This document shows, one piece after another, positions 35,214 through 43,453 of a DNA stretch of 55,614 nt. Both the position numbers and the translations under genes were made by a program. This DNA comes from Oscillospiraceae bacterium (GTDB taxonomy: Bacteria; Bacillota; Clostridia; Oscillospirales; Ruminococcaceae). The notes beneath the pieces are model-generated. The model searched no databases, had not been told where the DNA came from, and saw nothing but the letters and a program-made list of their open reading frames with translations. Each line of letters starts with the position of its first letter. Position 1 is the stretch's first letter. The stretch spans positions 1-55,614 of the forward strand of contig SVMZ01000018.1 of NCBI GenBank assembly GCA_015067185.1, given 5' to 3'.

Positions 35214-35268
35214 GCGATCTTTCGGGATTGATGATAGAAAGCACATATATTTAGGATGGTAAACTTTT

Positions 35269-36132
35269 ATGTCTGAAGTAATCGGTGTCCGCTTTAAGGA
35301 TGTTGGAAAAATATATTATTTTGATCCGGACGGAAAAAAATTATCTCTCGGTGAAAATGTTATTGTCGAAACCATACGCGGCGTTGAGTGCGGAACTGTT
35401 GCTATGGCGAACAGAGCCGTGCCGGATGAGCACATTGTAAAACCCCTGAAAAAGCTGATTCGTGTTGCCACAAAGGCTGATATAGATGCGATAAAGCAAA
35501 ATAAAGAAAAAGAAAAATCAGCCTTTGAGATTTGCGAACAGAAGATTGCACACCACAAACTTTCCATGAAGCTGGTAGATGTGGAATATACTTTTGACGG
35601 CAACAAGATCCTCTTTTACTTCACCGCCGACGGAAGAGTAGATTTCCGCGAACTGGTGAAGGATCTTGCCTCGGTATTCAGAACCAGAATTGAATTGCGG
35701 CAGATCGGTGTCCGTGACGAAGCCAAGATGATGGGCGGAATCGGTGTCTGCGGCAGACCGCTGTGCTGTTCCACCTTTCTGGGAGAGTTTCAGCCGGTAT
35801 CTATCAAGATGGCAAAAGAGCAGGGAATCTCCCTGAATCCCACGAAAATTTCCGGAACCTGCGGCCGGTTGATGTGCTGCCTTAAATATGAGCAGGATGC
35901 TTATGAGGATCTGCTCCGCACAACACCGAAGATAGGGGCCTATGTCCAAACACCGGATGGAAAAGGAACTGTAACGGATCTGAACCTTCTCACGGGTATA
36001 TTGACGGTGCATCTGGATAAAAGCGGAGAGGGCGCTGCAAGACAGTACCCGAAGAATAAACTGAAATTGATCCGCGATGCACAAGTAAGTGTGAGCCGCG
36101 AAGATACCGAGGCCTTTAAAGGACTGGAATAA
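35269..36132 (+). CDS. ricT: RicT/PSP1 domain protein (YaaT)
   Basis: A 287-residue PSP1-domain protein of the Y-complex (RicA-RicF-RicT), which in Bacillus supports RNase Y mRNA processing and phosphorelay and carries Fe-S clusters. The family cysteines are present: CGRPLCCSTF (about 161-170) and CGRLMCCLKYEQDAY (about 198-212). The N-terminal PSP1 part contains VGVRF-like and RGVECGTV sequences. The genes for RicA and RicF are not in view. It follows holB by 55 bases; no strong terminator lies between them. Confidence 0.92.
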   Translation: MSEVIGVRFKDVGKIYYFDPDGKKLSLGENVIVETIRGVECGTVAMANRAVPDEHIVKPLKKLIRVATKADIDAIKQNKEKEKSAFEICEQKIAHHKLSMKLVDVEYTFDGNKILFYFTADGRVDFRELVKDLASVFRTRIELRQIGVRDEAKMMGGIGVCGRPLCCSTFLGEFQPVSIKMAKEQGISLNPTKISGTCGRLMCCLKYEQDAYEDLLRTTPKIGAYVQTPDGKGTVTDLNLLTGILTVHLDKSGEGAARQYPKNKLKLIRDAQVSVSREDTEAFKGLE

Positions 36133-36151
36133 TAAAATTTATAAATAGGAC

Positions 36152-36179
36152 TTGAAATTTCTGCGTTATGTGTTACAAT
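36152..36179 (+). promoter_or_regulatory. Promoter for the mini-ferredoxin gene
   Basis: TTGAAA (36152-36157), 16-base spacer, TACAAT (36174-36179) with an extended TG at 36171-36172. Confidence 0.7.
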
Positions 36180-36213
36180 AATAAATACATTCAATATATG
36201 GAGGTGTAACAGA

Positions 36214-36384
36214 ATGGCATACGTAATTAGTGATGATTGCATCAGCTGTGGTGCATGTGCAGGTGAGTGCCCTGTCGAAGCTATCTCCGAGGGTGATGGT
36301 AAGTATACAATCGATGCTGATGCTTGCATCGAGTGTGGAGCTTGCGCTGATGTTTGCCCGGTAGACGCTCCTTCCGCAGAGTAA
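36214..36384 (+). CDS. 2[4Fe-4S] ferredoxin
   Basis: A 56-residue clostridial-type ferredoxin that carries two 4Fe-4S clusters as a low-potential electron carrier. The duplicated motifs are CISCGACAGECP (about 9-20) and CIECGACADVCP (about 38-49), with the expected internal symmetry; the last Cys of each motif pairs with the other cluster. There is no extra loop. GGAGGTG lies 7 bases before the ATG. It has its own promoter and a strong stem-loop after it, so it is a single-gene unit set into the darA-holB-ricT-trmN6 neighbourhood. Confidence 0.95.
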   Translation: MAYVISDDCISCGACAGECPVEAISEGDGKYTIDADACIECGACADVCPVDAPSAE

Positions 36385-36404
36385 TCGAAGTTATTCTCTT
36401 AAAG

Positions 36405-36435
36405 CGAAGAGCCGCGAATCATTCGCGGCTCTTCG
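36405..36435 (+). terminator. Stem-loop after the ferredoxin gene
   Basis: A 14-bp perfect stem (36405-36418 with 36422-36435) with a TCA loop. The following T-tract is short, so it may work partly as an RNA-stabilising structure. Confidence 0.65.
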
Positions 36436-36485
36436 TATGTGGAAATAAAAATTCAAATCATAAATAAGGTTTGCAGGAGTATGGA

Positions 36486-37256
36486 ATGGGAACGAACAGA
36501 AACACAGAAGAGTATCTGGGCGGAGGAATAACGGTTTGTGTATCGCAGAATCACAAGTTTGGAACAGATGCGGTGCTTCTTTCGGATTTTTCATTGCCCA
36601 AAGACGCCAAAAAACCGGAACTGGCTTGTGATTTGGGATCCGGCTGCGGAATCATTCCCCTTTTATGGTTTGGCCGAGGATGTGCGCCGCAAAAAGTTTA
36701 TGCGGTTGAGATACAGAGCGAGGGTGCGGCGCTGATGAAGCTTTCGGCGGAGAAAAATAAGATTGGCGATCGCTTTTTCCCTGTCGAAGCAAACATGACC
36801 ACGCTTTCATCGGCACAGCTTCCGTTGGGCAGGTTTGAGCTGGTTACCTGTAATCCTCCCTATAAAGCGGAGGGAACAGGGATAAAAAGCCGCACAGACG
36901 CTGATTTGATTGCCAGACACGAAGGAAGCTGTGATATCTTTTCTGTTTGCAAAACAGCTGCCCGTCTGCTGAGATTCAGCGGAAGGTTTTGTATCTGCCT
37001 TCGCCCGGAACGCCTGGCAGATGCGGTATACGCCATGCGGGAAAATAAACTGGAACCTAAGCGACTGCGTTTTATCCATCAGAGAGCGGCTGCTGAACCA
37101 TGGCTTTTTCTTATGGAGGGCCGCCGCGGAGGAAAACAGGGACTCCGGGTGGAACCACCGCTGATTGTAGAAGGCGAAAACGGACCTTCCGATGAAATAA
37201 AAAGAATTTATCGCCAGTTTTATGAAGAAAAGCAGAGCAAGACGATTACAGAATGA
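36486..37256 (+). CDS. trmN6: tRNA1(Val) A37 N6-methyltransferase-like protein
   Basis: A 256-residue class I SAM methyltransferase of the TrmN6/YabB family. The SAM loop is DLGSGCGIIPLL (about 47-58), an acidic residue ends the next strand in YAVEIQ (about 72-77), and the catalytic adenine motif is VTCNPPY (about 118-124). The N-terminal LGGGITVCVSQNHKFGTDAVLL is a family signature. The start is the ATG at 36486, with AGGAG 6-7 bases upstream. In Bacillus, yabB also lies near ricT, which supports the assignment. Its 3' end overlaps the convergent minus-strand gene by 11 bases. Confidence 0.88.
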   Translation: MGTNRNTEEYLGGGITVCVSQNHKFGTDAVLLSDFSLPKDAKKPELACDLGSGCGIIPLLWFGRGCAPQKVYAVEIQSEGAALMKLSAEKNKIGDRFFPVEANMTTLSSAQLPLGRFELVTCNPPYKAEGTGIKSRTDADLIARHEGSCDIFSVCKTAARLLRFSGRFCICLRPERLADAVYAMRENKLEPKRLRFIHQRAAAEPWLFLMEGRRGGKQGLRVEPPLIVEGENGPSDEIKRIYRQFYEEKQSKTITE

Positions 37257-37629
37257 TCCACAAGAGGGCTAAAATCAATTTGGAGTCAGCTTTTTCATTG
37301 ATCAGCAAAAGAATCAGAGCGAGAACAAGGAGCTTGTCGTGTTCCGTTCCTGAAAAAACAGACAACAAGCCGGAAAGTGGCGAAGGGGCTGCGGCCGGTG
37401 CACAAACGGTATTATTCTGTTTACGGTGATATGAATCTACAGATTCTCTTCTGCTTTGAGGAGTTTCTTTGCCTGAATTGAAATGAGGAGGAGTTTCCGG
37501 ATGGATTGGCGGGGCCGAAGTACCACCGGAATTCTGCCACATCTGTTCTGCCCGTTGGTGGGCATCCTGCTGCATCCGTATCAGTTCAGCGGAAGAATAG
37601 TTGCTTTTTTGCCATGTTGCTGGTGTCAT
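37246..37629 (-). CDS. Small protein with a Leu-rich C-terminus, unknown
   Basis: Unrecognised 127-residue protein. The N-terminal half is polar, helical and then Pro/Ser rich, and looks disordered. The last 30 residues form a conserved-looking Leu/Ile block, KLLVLALILLLINEKADSKL, that resembles the C-termini of small proteins common in Clostridia that read LLILALLLLL-D-LLLALLYLL. It overlaps the upstream gene by 4 bases (ATGA) and has GGAGG 9 bases before the ATG. It is the last gene of a three-gene minus-strand operon. Confidence 0.65.
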   Translation of the reverse strand: MTPATWQKSNYSSAELIRMQQDAHQRAEQMWQNSGGTSAPPIHPETPPHFNSGKETPQSRRESVDSYHRKQNNTVCAPAAAPSPLSGLLSVFSGTEHDKLLVLALILLLINEKADSKLILALLWIIL

Positions 37630-38018
37630 GTTAAAATGCCTCCGAATAACCCAAGCTGTTTCAGCTCGGGCAGCAGAGAAACCAGACGAAGAAGCTTGAT
37701 GGTTTCATCAATTTTTTTATCATTTTTGAGGTGTGGTTTCAATGCCTTTAAAAGACGGGTATTGTCGTCATCGCAGCTCAGTTTTTGCAGAAGCTGTGAG
37801 ATCTTCATGATGGTATCGAGATCGATTCCGCCAAAAATACCGTTGGCAAAATCAGAAGAATCGGAACTGTTGGAAGAGGTGCTGCCGTCGGTATGTACGG
37901 CGGAGTCCGCAAACTCGCCGGGCAGGTCGATGCCGAGCATAGCGGCAACACCCCGGAGGTTTTTCATTCCCTCTTCAGAACCCAGTATTTCGCCAATTGC
38001 TTTGGAAATGTCCTCCAT
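37626..38018 (-). CDS. Small helical protein, unknown, middle gene of the trio
   Basis: Unrecognised 130-residue acidic protein. A short N-terminal helical region is followed by a Ser/Asp-rich linker (about 40-60) and a C-terminal helical domain containing LLKALKPHLKNDKKIDETI and KLLRLVSLLPELKQLGLF. The KPHL-charged-ID-IKLL pattern recurs in small proteins of Clostridia. GAAGGAA lies about 5 bases before the ATG. Its stop codon overlaps the ATG of the next gene, so the two are translationally coupled. Confidence 0.65.
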   Translation of the reverse strand: MEDISKAIGEILGSEEGMKNLRGVAAMLGIDLPGEFADSAVHTDGSTSSNSSDSSDFANGIFGGIDLDTIMKISQLLQKLSCDDDNTRLLKALKPHLKNDKKIDETIKLLRLVSLLPELKQLGLFGGILT

Positions 38019-38049
38019 GATCGTTCCTTCCTTTCGGTGTTTCTTTCAA

Positions 38050-38289
38050 TCAGCCTTTGCCGGAAGATTTTGTGAGCGCTTTCAGCAGTGCCTGTGCCTG
38101 AGGCGAATTCATCAACTGCTCCATCGCCTTGCGGTCGGACAGAATGGCAGCAAGTTTGCTGTTGCCCCGCAGAAGAGATTCGGCATTGCCGGAACGGAGT
38201 TTGTTTTCCAGTTCCTGAGGAGAAATACCAAGCTTTGCGGCAGCAAGGGAAAGCATTTGTTTCTGTTCGGGGGTAAGTTCGTTTTTCAT
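38050..38289 (-). CDS. Small helical protein, unknown, first gene of the trio
   Basis: Unrecognised 79-residue protein, all helical in appearance, beginning MKNELTPEQKQMLSLAA and ending in a Gly/Lys tail. It lacks cysteines and membrane helices. The SD is weak (GGAG 14 bases upstream), the poorest in the trio. It lies 31 bases from the next gene on the minus strand. The helical repeats and small size suggest an adaptor or a structural, perhaps spore-related, protein, but nothing in the sequence proves this. Confidence 0.55.
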   Translation of the reverse strand: MKNELTPEQKQMLSLAAAKLGISPQELENKLRSGNAESLLRGNSKLAAILSDRKAMEQLMNSPQAQALLKALTKSSGKG

Positions 38290-38479
38290 ATCGAATCATC
38301 ACGCTCCATTTAAAAATATTGAGACTGTTGCTTATTCTATGATATGAAAAAAAGAAATAAAATGTGATTCTCTCTCGCAAAAGCAGATGGAAGCTCTGTT
38401 ATCATCATATTAAATTCTTCGTATTGCTATGACATAGTTTTAAAAAATATACATGTTAGAAAGGAAATGTCGGCATATT

Positions 38480-38968
38480 ATGGTAAACGCACTTAAGCTT
38501 ATTATTATGTCAGACAGCCATGGCGATTTCAGAAGCGCCGATATGGTAGTGCAGCGTCATAAGGAAGAAAAATGTATTTTTCTTCATCTGGGAGATGGGA
38601 TACGTGAGATAGAGGAACTGCGTATGCTGTATCCTGAAATTGACCTGAGAAGTGTGGCAGGCAACTGCGATTTTTCTTCTTCAGATCCCATAACGGAGGA
38701 AATCTGTTTTGCGGATAAAACGGTGGTTTTTACTCACGGCCATGAATACAATGTAAAATTTACCGATAAAGAAATCCTTGCTATGGCTACATCCCGCGGC
38801 GCATCGTTGGTAGTACATGGACATACACATATTCCGCGTGAGAAATACATTGACGGATTATATCTGCTTTGTCCCGGCAGCGTTTCCAGAAACCTGATTG
38901 GAAGTTCCAGCTACGCAGTGGTGGAAGTGGGCAAAGAAGGAATACTGATCAATATTATGAAAGTATAA
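38480..38968 (+). CDS. YfcE-type metallophosphoesterase
   Basis: A 162-residue calcineurin-like phosphodiesterase. The metal-binding motifs are complete: SDSHGD (about 11-16), LGD (about 37-39), GNCD (about 61-64), THGHEYNV (about 87-94) and VVHGHTHIP (about 111-119). The length matches MJ0936/YfcE enzymes, which cleave phosphodiester bonds of unknown physiological substrates. The start is taken at the ATG at 38480 because the motif spacing to the N-terminus is typical; an upstream ATG at 38453 has no SD. It is followed by a GC-rich terminator. Confidence 0.88.
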   Translation: MVNALKLIIMSDSHGDFRSADMVVQRHKEEKCIFLHLGDGIREIEELRMLYPEIDLRSVAGNCDFSSSDPITEEICFADKTVVFTHGHEYNVKFTDKEILAMATSRGASLVVHGHTHIPREKYIDGLYLLCPGSVSRNLIGSSSYAVVEVGKEGILINIMKV

Positions 38969-38973
38969 AATAT

Positions 38974-39014
38974 CCCCGCGCCTGTTTCTGAGAACCGGCG
39001 CGGGGTTGTTTGTT
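38974..39014 (+). terminator. Terminator after the metallophosphoesterase gene
   Basis: A 9-bp GC-rich stem (38974-38982 with 38997-39005), then TTGTTTGTT. Confidence 0.8.
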
Positions 39015-39058
39015 GCGTAAAGAGAGAACGAGAAGGACTCAGCCTGACAGGCTGAAAT

Positions 39059-39751
39059 TCAGCAGGACTGGCGGTGCTGCATCTTCAGCCAGTTGATAAA
39101 ACCATAGAGGTCGTTGACAAGGAACACAAGGAAACAGACGATAACAGAGAGATAGGAGATATTCTCCAGTGCAGCCAGAACCCAAAGGATAATCAGTACC
39201 ACATCGTTGGATGCATAGGCCAGAGCAAAATAGGGGCTGCGCCGGAAGGTGAGATATACGGCAATAAAGCTGGTGGTAAGCGAAAGTGTGCTGAAAAAGA
39301 GGTTGGCAGTGCGAAAGAATTTCAAAACGAAAAAGAAGAGAGCGGTAACAACTGCAGCAAGTACAAGCATAAAGAGGATTTCCCGGCGTTTTAACCGGTT
39401 GACGCTGACTTCTGCGCGGTTGCCCTGATAGGGATTGCGCAGCCAGGAGATAAGAGCAAACAGTGCCATCGGCATTGTCATGCCGAGATAGGTGATCATC
39501 TCTCCATAGTAAGAGAAGGAATAAGAAATAATGCCGTACAGCAGACTGAAAATAATCATCAGCAGTTGCCCGAAAGGATTCCCCTTGGCATTGAAAATGA
39601 GCGAGGTAACACCGATCAGTGAGGCTGTCAAAGTGAGATAGTTGACTCTGTCAAAACAGAAGAATGAGATAAGGACGAGCAACACAGAAGCCCCCCACAA
39701 TATAAGCTCTCCTTTGGTAAAATATCGGTATGCTTTTTTAAACAGATTCAT
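39059..39751 (-). CDS. pnuC: PnuC family nicotinamide riboside/vitamin transporter
   Basis: A 230-residue membrane protein with seven or so helices. The C-terminal LVNDLYGFINWLKMQ carries the YGFxNW motif of PnuC transporters, which facilitate diffusion of nicotinamide riboside; homologues PnuT and PnuX carry thiamine or riboflavin. The N-terminal KGELILWG is also typical. GGAGG lies 6-7 bases before this ATG; a longer frame upstream has no SD. It is a single-gene unit with its own promoter and an unusually long, structured leader of about 150 bases. Nicotinate phosphoribosyltransferase, 8 kb away, fits with NAD salvage, but the substrate is inferred. Confidence 0.85.
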   Translation of the reverse strand: MNLFKKAYRYFTKGELILWGASVLLVLISFFCFDRVNYLTLTASLIGVTSLIFNAKGNPFGQLLMIIFSLLYGIISYSFSYYGEMITYLGMTMPMALFALISWLRNPYQGNRAEVSVNRLKRREILFMLVLAAVVTALFFFVLKFFRTANLFFSTLSLTTSFIAVYLTFRRSPYFALAYASNDVVLIILWVLAALENISYLSVIVCFLVFLVNDLYGFINWLKMQHRQSC

Positions 39752-39900
39752 GATTTTCCTCCAAAAAATAAGCATCCGTATACACATCTTCAAAGACCTA
39801 ATGATGTGCAGACGAATGCAGATGCATTTCACTACCCGGTGGCAGATATTCTTTTTTGTTTTGCAGCAAAAGAGAACGGCATTGCTGAATGGAATTATTG
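39752..39900 (-). promoter_or_regulatory. Long structured 5' leader of pnuC, unassigned
   Basis: Read on the minus strand, the RNA after the promoter holds two nested stems, GCATC/GATGC outside and CACATC/GATGTG inside, with a 14-base apical loop, then the SD. I do not recognise a TPP, FMN, preQ1 or NAD aptamer, but the length and nesting are what a riboswitch or attenuator would show. Confidence 0.35.
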
Positions 39901-39925
39901 TATCACAGCCAGGAGAAAAATGCAA
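39897..39925 (-). promoter_or_regulatory. Sigma-A promoter for pnuC
   Basis: Read on the minus strand: TTGCAT, a 17-base spacer and TACAAT, placing the start site about 140-150 bases before the ATG. Confidence 0.7.
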
Positions 39926-39932
39926 GAGGGAA

Positions 39933-39975
39933 CAAAAAAATAAACGATGACAGCCGAAAACTAATCGGCTGTCAT
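39933..39975 (-). terminator. Terminator of the DAPDH-like gene
   Basis: Read on the minus strand: an 11-bp stem (39965-39975 with 39947-39957), a 7-base loop, then a T-rich tract. Confidence 0.85.
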
Positions 39976-40000
39976 TGTTCTCAGGTGCAGGAAAGTTTTT

Positions 40001-41035
40001 TTAATCAAGATAGATATGCAGCGGCCAGGAGAGATAGGATAGTTCGTCCAGTTTTTCTGCGGTAATATATCCTGCAGGAGCATGGAGGACAGTAGGAATA
40101 CGGTTGACGATGGTGGCACAGGTGTGTTCCACGGTGGCGGGTTTTTCTACAAAAAAGGTGGTCTCCGGCTCGCCGATGATCTTCCAATCACACATATCTC
40201 CGTCATCAGGGCCATATACCTTACCGATACACTGGGTTTCAATAACGGGCCCTTGAAAGGTTTCGGTAGTCACAACAGCAGACATACCAATGCAGTTACC
40301 TTTTGGGATGACAGCATCAATGGTAGCGGAGTAGAGATCCTTATTATAAAAATAGGGAACGCAGCGCTGAGTCTGTGATTTCATGGTCCATCCGAATTTG
40401 CTGCAGAGTGCTTCGTTGGAGTTCCAGACATAGCTGGGTTCCAAAATCTCGGGATGGGCCAGTTTTTCTTCAAATTCCTGCGGTGTCATACCAACACCGT
40501 GGGCCTGTGCCAAGGCCAGGCCGTAATCCTCTACATTGTAACTCACCGCGCCTTCAATACGGTCTATCCGGTGAACACCTCCGGCAATACAGCCAATCAT
40601 GTTGATCCAGTAGATATCCTGCATGCCGGAACCGACAATGGTACAATTGTTTTCCTTGGCCAGCTTATCCAACTTATTGGTGAGTGCGGAGGCGGTGGTC
40701 CAAGGATAGATTGCCTCTTCACAGGTGGTGATGACGTTGATTCCACGGGAGAGACAGCGCTCCATATGGAGGTACATATCATCCATAAAACTGAACAAGG
40801 TCATAACAACGATGTCGGCATCACATTCATCCAGCACCGCCTCGGCATCGCTGCGGATGGGTACCCCAAGACGGACGCCGAGCCCTGCCCATTCCCCTGC
40901 ATCTTTCCCTACAATATGAGGATCAATATCAATGGCTCCAACAATTTCTGCCCCTTTTTCATGGAGATACCGCAGAATATAACGACTCATTTTTCCACAG
41001 CCGTATTGAACGACCCGGATCTTTTCACAATTCAT
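40001..41035 (-). CDS. 2,4-diaminopentanoate dehydrogenase-like oxidoreductase
   Basis: A 344-residue NAD(P)-dependent oxidoreductase. The Rossmann loop is [13 protein letters not shown] (about 8-20), followed by GAIDIDP; the N-terminal half resembles dihydrodipicolinate reductase. The C-terminal domain has the layout of the 2,4-diaminopentanoate dehydrogenase group (Ord), used in ornithine fermentation and related pathways. The rest of the ornithine pathway is absent here, so another amino-acid or imine substrate is likely. AAGGAG lies 6-7 bases before the ATG. A terminator lies between it and the upstream SIS gene, so it is probably its own unit. Confidence 0.72.
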   Translation of the reverse strand: MNCEKIRVVQYGCGKMSRYILRYLHEKGAEIVGAIDIDPHIVGKDAGEWAGLGVRLGVPIRSDAEAVLDECDADIVVMTLFSFMDDMYLHMERCLSRGINVITTCEEAIYPWTTASALTNKLDKLAKENNCTIVGSGMQDIYWINMIGCIAGGVHRIDRIEGAVSYNVEDYGLALAQAHGVGMTPQEFEEKLAHPEILEPSYVWNSNEALCSKFGWTMKSQTQRCVPYFYNKDLYSATIDAVIPKGNCIGMSAVVTTETFQGPVIETQCIGKVYGPDDGDMCDWKIIGEPETTFFVEKPATVEHTCATIVNRIPTVLHAPAGYITAEKLDELSYLSWPLHIYLD

Positions 41036-41116
41036 TTTCAGTCTCCTTTCCTTTGAACTCCGGTCTCCGGAGATAGTGGAATACCTGTAGTATAGGCAAT
41101 AAAAACAGGCTTATTC

Positions 41117-41164
41117 CCAAAGAAAAAGAAAATCCTCTTGCCGATGATTTTTCGGCAGAGGATT
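41117..41164 (-). terminator. Terminator at the end of the sugar operon
   Basis: Read on the minus strand: a stem (41152-41164 with 41131-41144, one bulge) followed by TTTTCTTTTTC. It separates the phosphohexuloisomerase gene from the DAPDH-like gene. Confidence 0.8.
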
Positions 41165-41178
41165 GGGAACGGAATATT

Positions 41179-41694
41179 TTATTCCAGATTAGCGTGCCTG
41201 AGCCGCATCTGCGCAGGATCGGCTCCCAAATTTTCGGTGATATTATCGCACAGCAAAAGCAGGGACTGTTCAAAAAGAGAACCCATGATCTGTCCCGATG
41301 CGGCAGAATTTTTGTTGGGAGCAGAAATCAGAATATCTGCCGGAGCAATTTGAGTCAGGGGCGAGTCAGCGGTGGCGGTGATAATAAACAGGTCAGCTCC
41401 AATCTCTTTTGCTTTTTGAGCATAGCGGCAGACACTTTGGGTTGTACCGGAGGCAGAGGCCAGAATCAACAGGTCACCCGGTTCAAGGGCGGGAGTAACC
41501 GTCTCTCCCACTACATATACTGTGCGTCCCATTTGAGCAAGCCGCATAGCAAAAGCCTTCAGCATCAGCCCGGAGCGGCCGGCAGCATAGACAAAGATGC
41601 GGCGGTGCCGGTTGATACATGCGGCAGCACGGGAAACGGTATCTTCCGGCAGCCGATCCAATATGTTTTTCAGAGGATCCCAATTATAATTCAT
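41179..41694 (-). CDS. SIS-domain 6-phospho-3-hexuloisomerase-like protein
   Basis: A 171-residue single SIS-domain protein that matches PHI (HxlB), which converts 3-hexulose-6-phosphate to fructose-6-phosphate. Motifs are IFVYAAGRSGLMLKAFAMRL (about 33-52), VVGETVTPAL (about 61-70), DLLILASASGTT (about 74-85) and FEQSLLLLCD near the C-terminus. The usual partner, hexulose-phosphate synthase, is not encoded here, so the protein may isomerise another sugar phosphate made in this operon. It follows the glycerol-1-phosphate dehydrogenase homologue by 11 bases and is the last gene before a terminator. Confidence 0.82.
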   Translation of the reverse strand: MNYNWDPLKNILDRLPEDTVSRAAACINRHRRIFVYAAGRSGLMLKAFAMRLAQMGRTVYVVGETVTPALEPGDLLILASASGTTQSVCRYAQKAKEIGADLFIITATADSPLTQIAPADILISAPNKNSAASGQIMGSLFEQSLLLLCDNITENLGADPAQMRLRHANLE

Positions 41695-41705
41695 CGGTGT
41701 CTCCT

Positions 41706-43013
41706 TTATTTTACAGCGGTAAATTTACGATAGTCAACCTGTTCCGGCTTTCCGGAAAACATGACATAATAGAGCCACAGCACACTGTAGCGGTCCTTTA
41801 AATCTTTGCCGTACAGCATGGCACTGCGGATTTTATCCCGCCCATACATCTTTTCCTGTGCAGCAAGGTCAAATCCGACGGAACGGAACATTTCGGCGCA
41901 TTGAACAGCGGAGGGACATTCTTTCAGAACGGCAATGATCTGCTGCCACTTTTCCTGATAGATGGGTTCCAGGGTTCTCTCATAAGAACCGGCGCCTGCT
42001 TGAAGTTGGATCACTTCGTCGGCAATATTTTTATAGATGGTATGCCAGGCGGCAAGACGCTGTTCGGCAGTTTCCTGGCAGAAGACGGGAAAATCCAGGG
42101 CTGCAAGCTGTTCCCGCATGCCGGCAGTCAGAATGGTATTGTAGGCGACATCAATGCCGTGCACAAAATGCGGCTGTTTATTTACCAACCCGACAATCTC
42201 AAAGAAGTGAGAGAGGTGATGCTCACTGCCGGAGCCAGGACGGGTGGTTTCTGCCAGACTGAGCGTAATTCCGATGAGAATCAGTGCTTTGGTAAGCAGT
42301 TCAATGGCATCTGCATTACGGGCGAGAATACGCTCTGCTGAATCACGGATATGATTGGTGACATCCAGAACCAGATCATAGATATCCTGACAAAAATATT
42401 CACCGTTGATCAGCCGGCTCAGTTTCCAGTCGTTCAGAGAGCTGTATTTACCGATGATATCTCCATACCCTGCACGGATCATATCCAATGGTGCATTTTT
42501 AACCACATCTACATCGGCAACAATATACTTGGGCGGATGGGTGGTATAGGTGACTTTCATGCCGTCGGTAATCATAGCTGCTCCGGAGGAAGCATATCCG
42601 TCCATGGAAGGGGCGGTGGCGACAATACCATAATCCATGCAGCGCTGCCAGGATACAAATTTGCAGATATCATTGATAACACCGGAGCCGATACCGAGGA
42701 TAAAATCCGTTTGCTCGGAGATCACGTCGGAAAGTTCTGCTACAGCGGTTTCATCCGGCACCAGTATGCTGTCTCTTTGATAAATCAGCTCTCCGGCAAT
42801 ACGGTGGCCAAGAAGAGAACGTATTTTGTCTGCACACACAGCAGCGGTGTTGTTGTCGGCGACCAGCCAGATGTGGGAATATTCTTTCAGCAGAATGGGA
42901 AGATGTGCCAGAGCACCGCTGCTGACAACAACATCAGAAATCGGGCAAAAATGTCTGCGGCCGCAGGAGCAGTTAATTTCTTTACTGCAGTAAGCAGCAA
43001 TATCAAGCTTCAT
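41706..43013 (-). CDS. sn-glycerol-1-phosphate dehydrogenase homologue (AraM/EgsA type)
   Basis: A 435-residue iron-alcohol-dehydrogenase-fold protein. The NAD loop is LGIGSGVINDICKF (about 109-122); ATAPSMDGYASSGA is a family signature (about 133-146). Metal ligands come from D in AGYGDIIGKY and from His in SGSEHHLSHFFE and KQPHFVHG. Bacterial AraM/EgsA reduces dihydroxyacetone phosphate to glycerol-1-phosphate; in Bacillus, AraM is in the arabinose operon. This one has an N-terminal CSCGRRHFCP segment with three Cys, often seen in homologues. The C-terminal 100 residues are helical. The neighbours suggest a role in sugar-phosphate metabolism rather than lipids. Confidence 0.85.
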   Translation of the reverse strand: MKLDIAAYCSKEINCSCGRRHFCPISDVVVSSGALAHLPILLKEYSHIWLVADNNTAAVCADKIRSLLGHRIAGELIYQRDSILVPDETAVAELSDVISEQTDFILGIGSGVINDICKFVSWQRCMDYGIVATAPSMDGYASSGAAMITDGMKVTYTTHPPKYIVADVDVVKNAPLDMIRAGYGDIIGKYSSLNDWKLSRLINGEYFCQDIYDLVLDVTNHIRDSAERILARNADAIELLTKALILIGITLSLAETTRPGSGSEHHLSHFFEIVGLVNKQPHFVHGIDVAYNTILTAGMREQLAALDFPVFCQETAEQRLAAWHTIYKNIADEVIQLQAGAGSYERTLEPIYQEKWQQIIAVLKECPSAVQCAEMFRSVGFDLAAQEKMYGRDKIRSAMLYGKDLKDRYSVLWLYYVMFSGKPEQVDYRKFTAVK

Positions 43014-43049
43014 GTGAAGATAACTCCTTTTGGAAATATAGAATGCTGA

Positions 43050-43424
43050 TTATTCGTTCCATATATAGGGGAGCAGTTCGCGGATGGTAACAACACCGCT
43101 TTTGAGCATGACTTCGGTGGAAAGATTATTGGGATTGATTTGGTAGATAAATTCACGGCAGCGCCCACAGGGAGCGACAATCTCATCTTCCCATACAGCA
43201 ACAATTTTTTCAATGCGGCTCTCTCCTGCTGTAATCATGGCGGCAATGGCAGCGTGTTCGGCACAAAATCCCATGGAGCAGGGAACATCAATGCACACAC
43301 CGGTGTAGACATTGCCCTTGTCTGTTACAAGAGCGGCAGCAACGGAGCCGGCAGAAGCGCAATCGGAGAGTTTACGGGGATTCAAAGTGTCTCGGGCAAT
43401 CTGTATCAACTGTTCAAAATCCAT
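43050..43424 (-). CDS. Cytidine deaminase-like protein
   Basis: A 124-residue zinc deaminase. The active site is CAEHAAI (C54, E56) and PCGRCREF (C86, C89), the standard one Cys-Glu plus two Cys layout of the CDA superfamily (blasticidin-S or cytidine deaminase type). AAGGAG lies 7 bases before the ATG at 43424. The gene lies between GH31 and the glycerol-1-phosphate dehydrogenase homologue, an unexpected place for nucleoside salvage. The substrate could be a non-nucleoside amino compound; this is inference. Confidence 0.85.
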   Translation of the reverse strand: MDFEQLIQIARDTLNPRKLSDCASAGSVAAALVTDKGNVYTGVCIDVPCSMGFCAEHAAIAAMITAGESRIEKIVAVWEDEIVAPCGRCREFIYQINPNNLSTEVMLKSGVVTIRELLPYIWNE

Positions 43425-43453
43425 AGTAATGCTCCTTTTTCTAAATTTGTTGA

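Noticed and set aside
39947..39975. Shared repeat with 11116-11185, because both stems read ATGACAGCCG
   Set aside because: Only ten bases are shared, loops and surroundings differ, and one is clearly a terminator. Chance or convergent terminator composition is enough.
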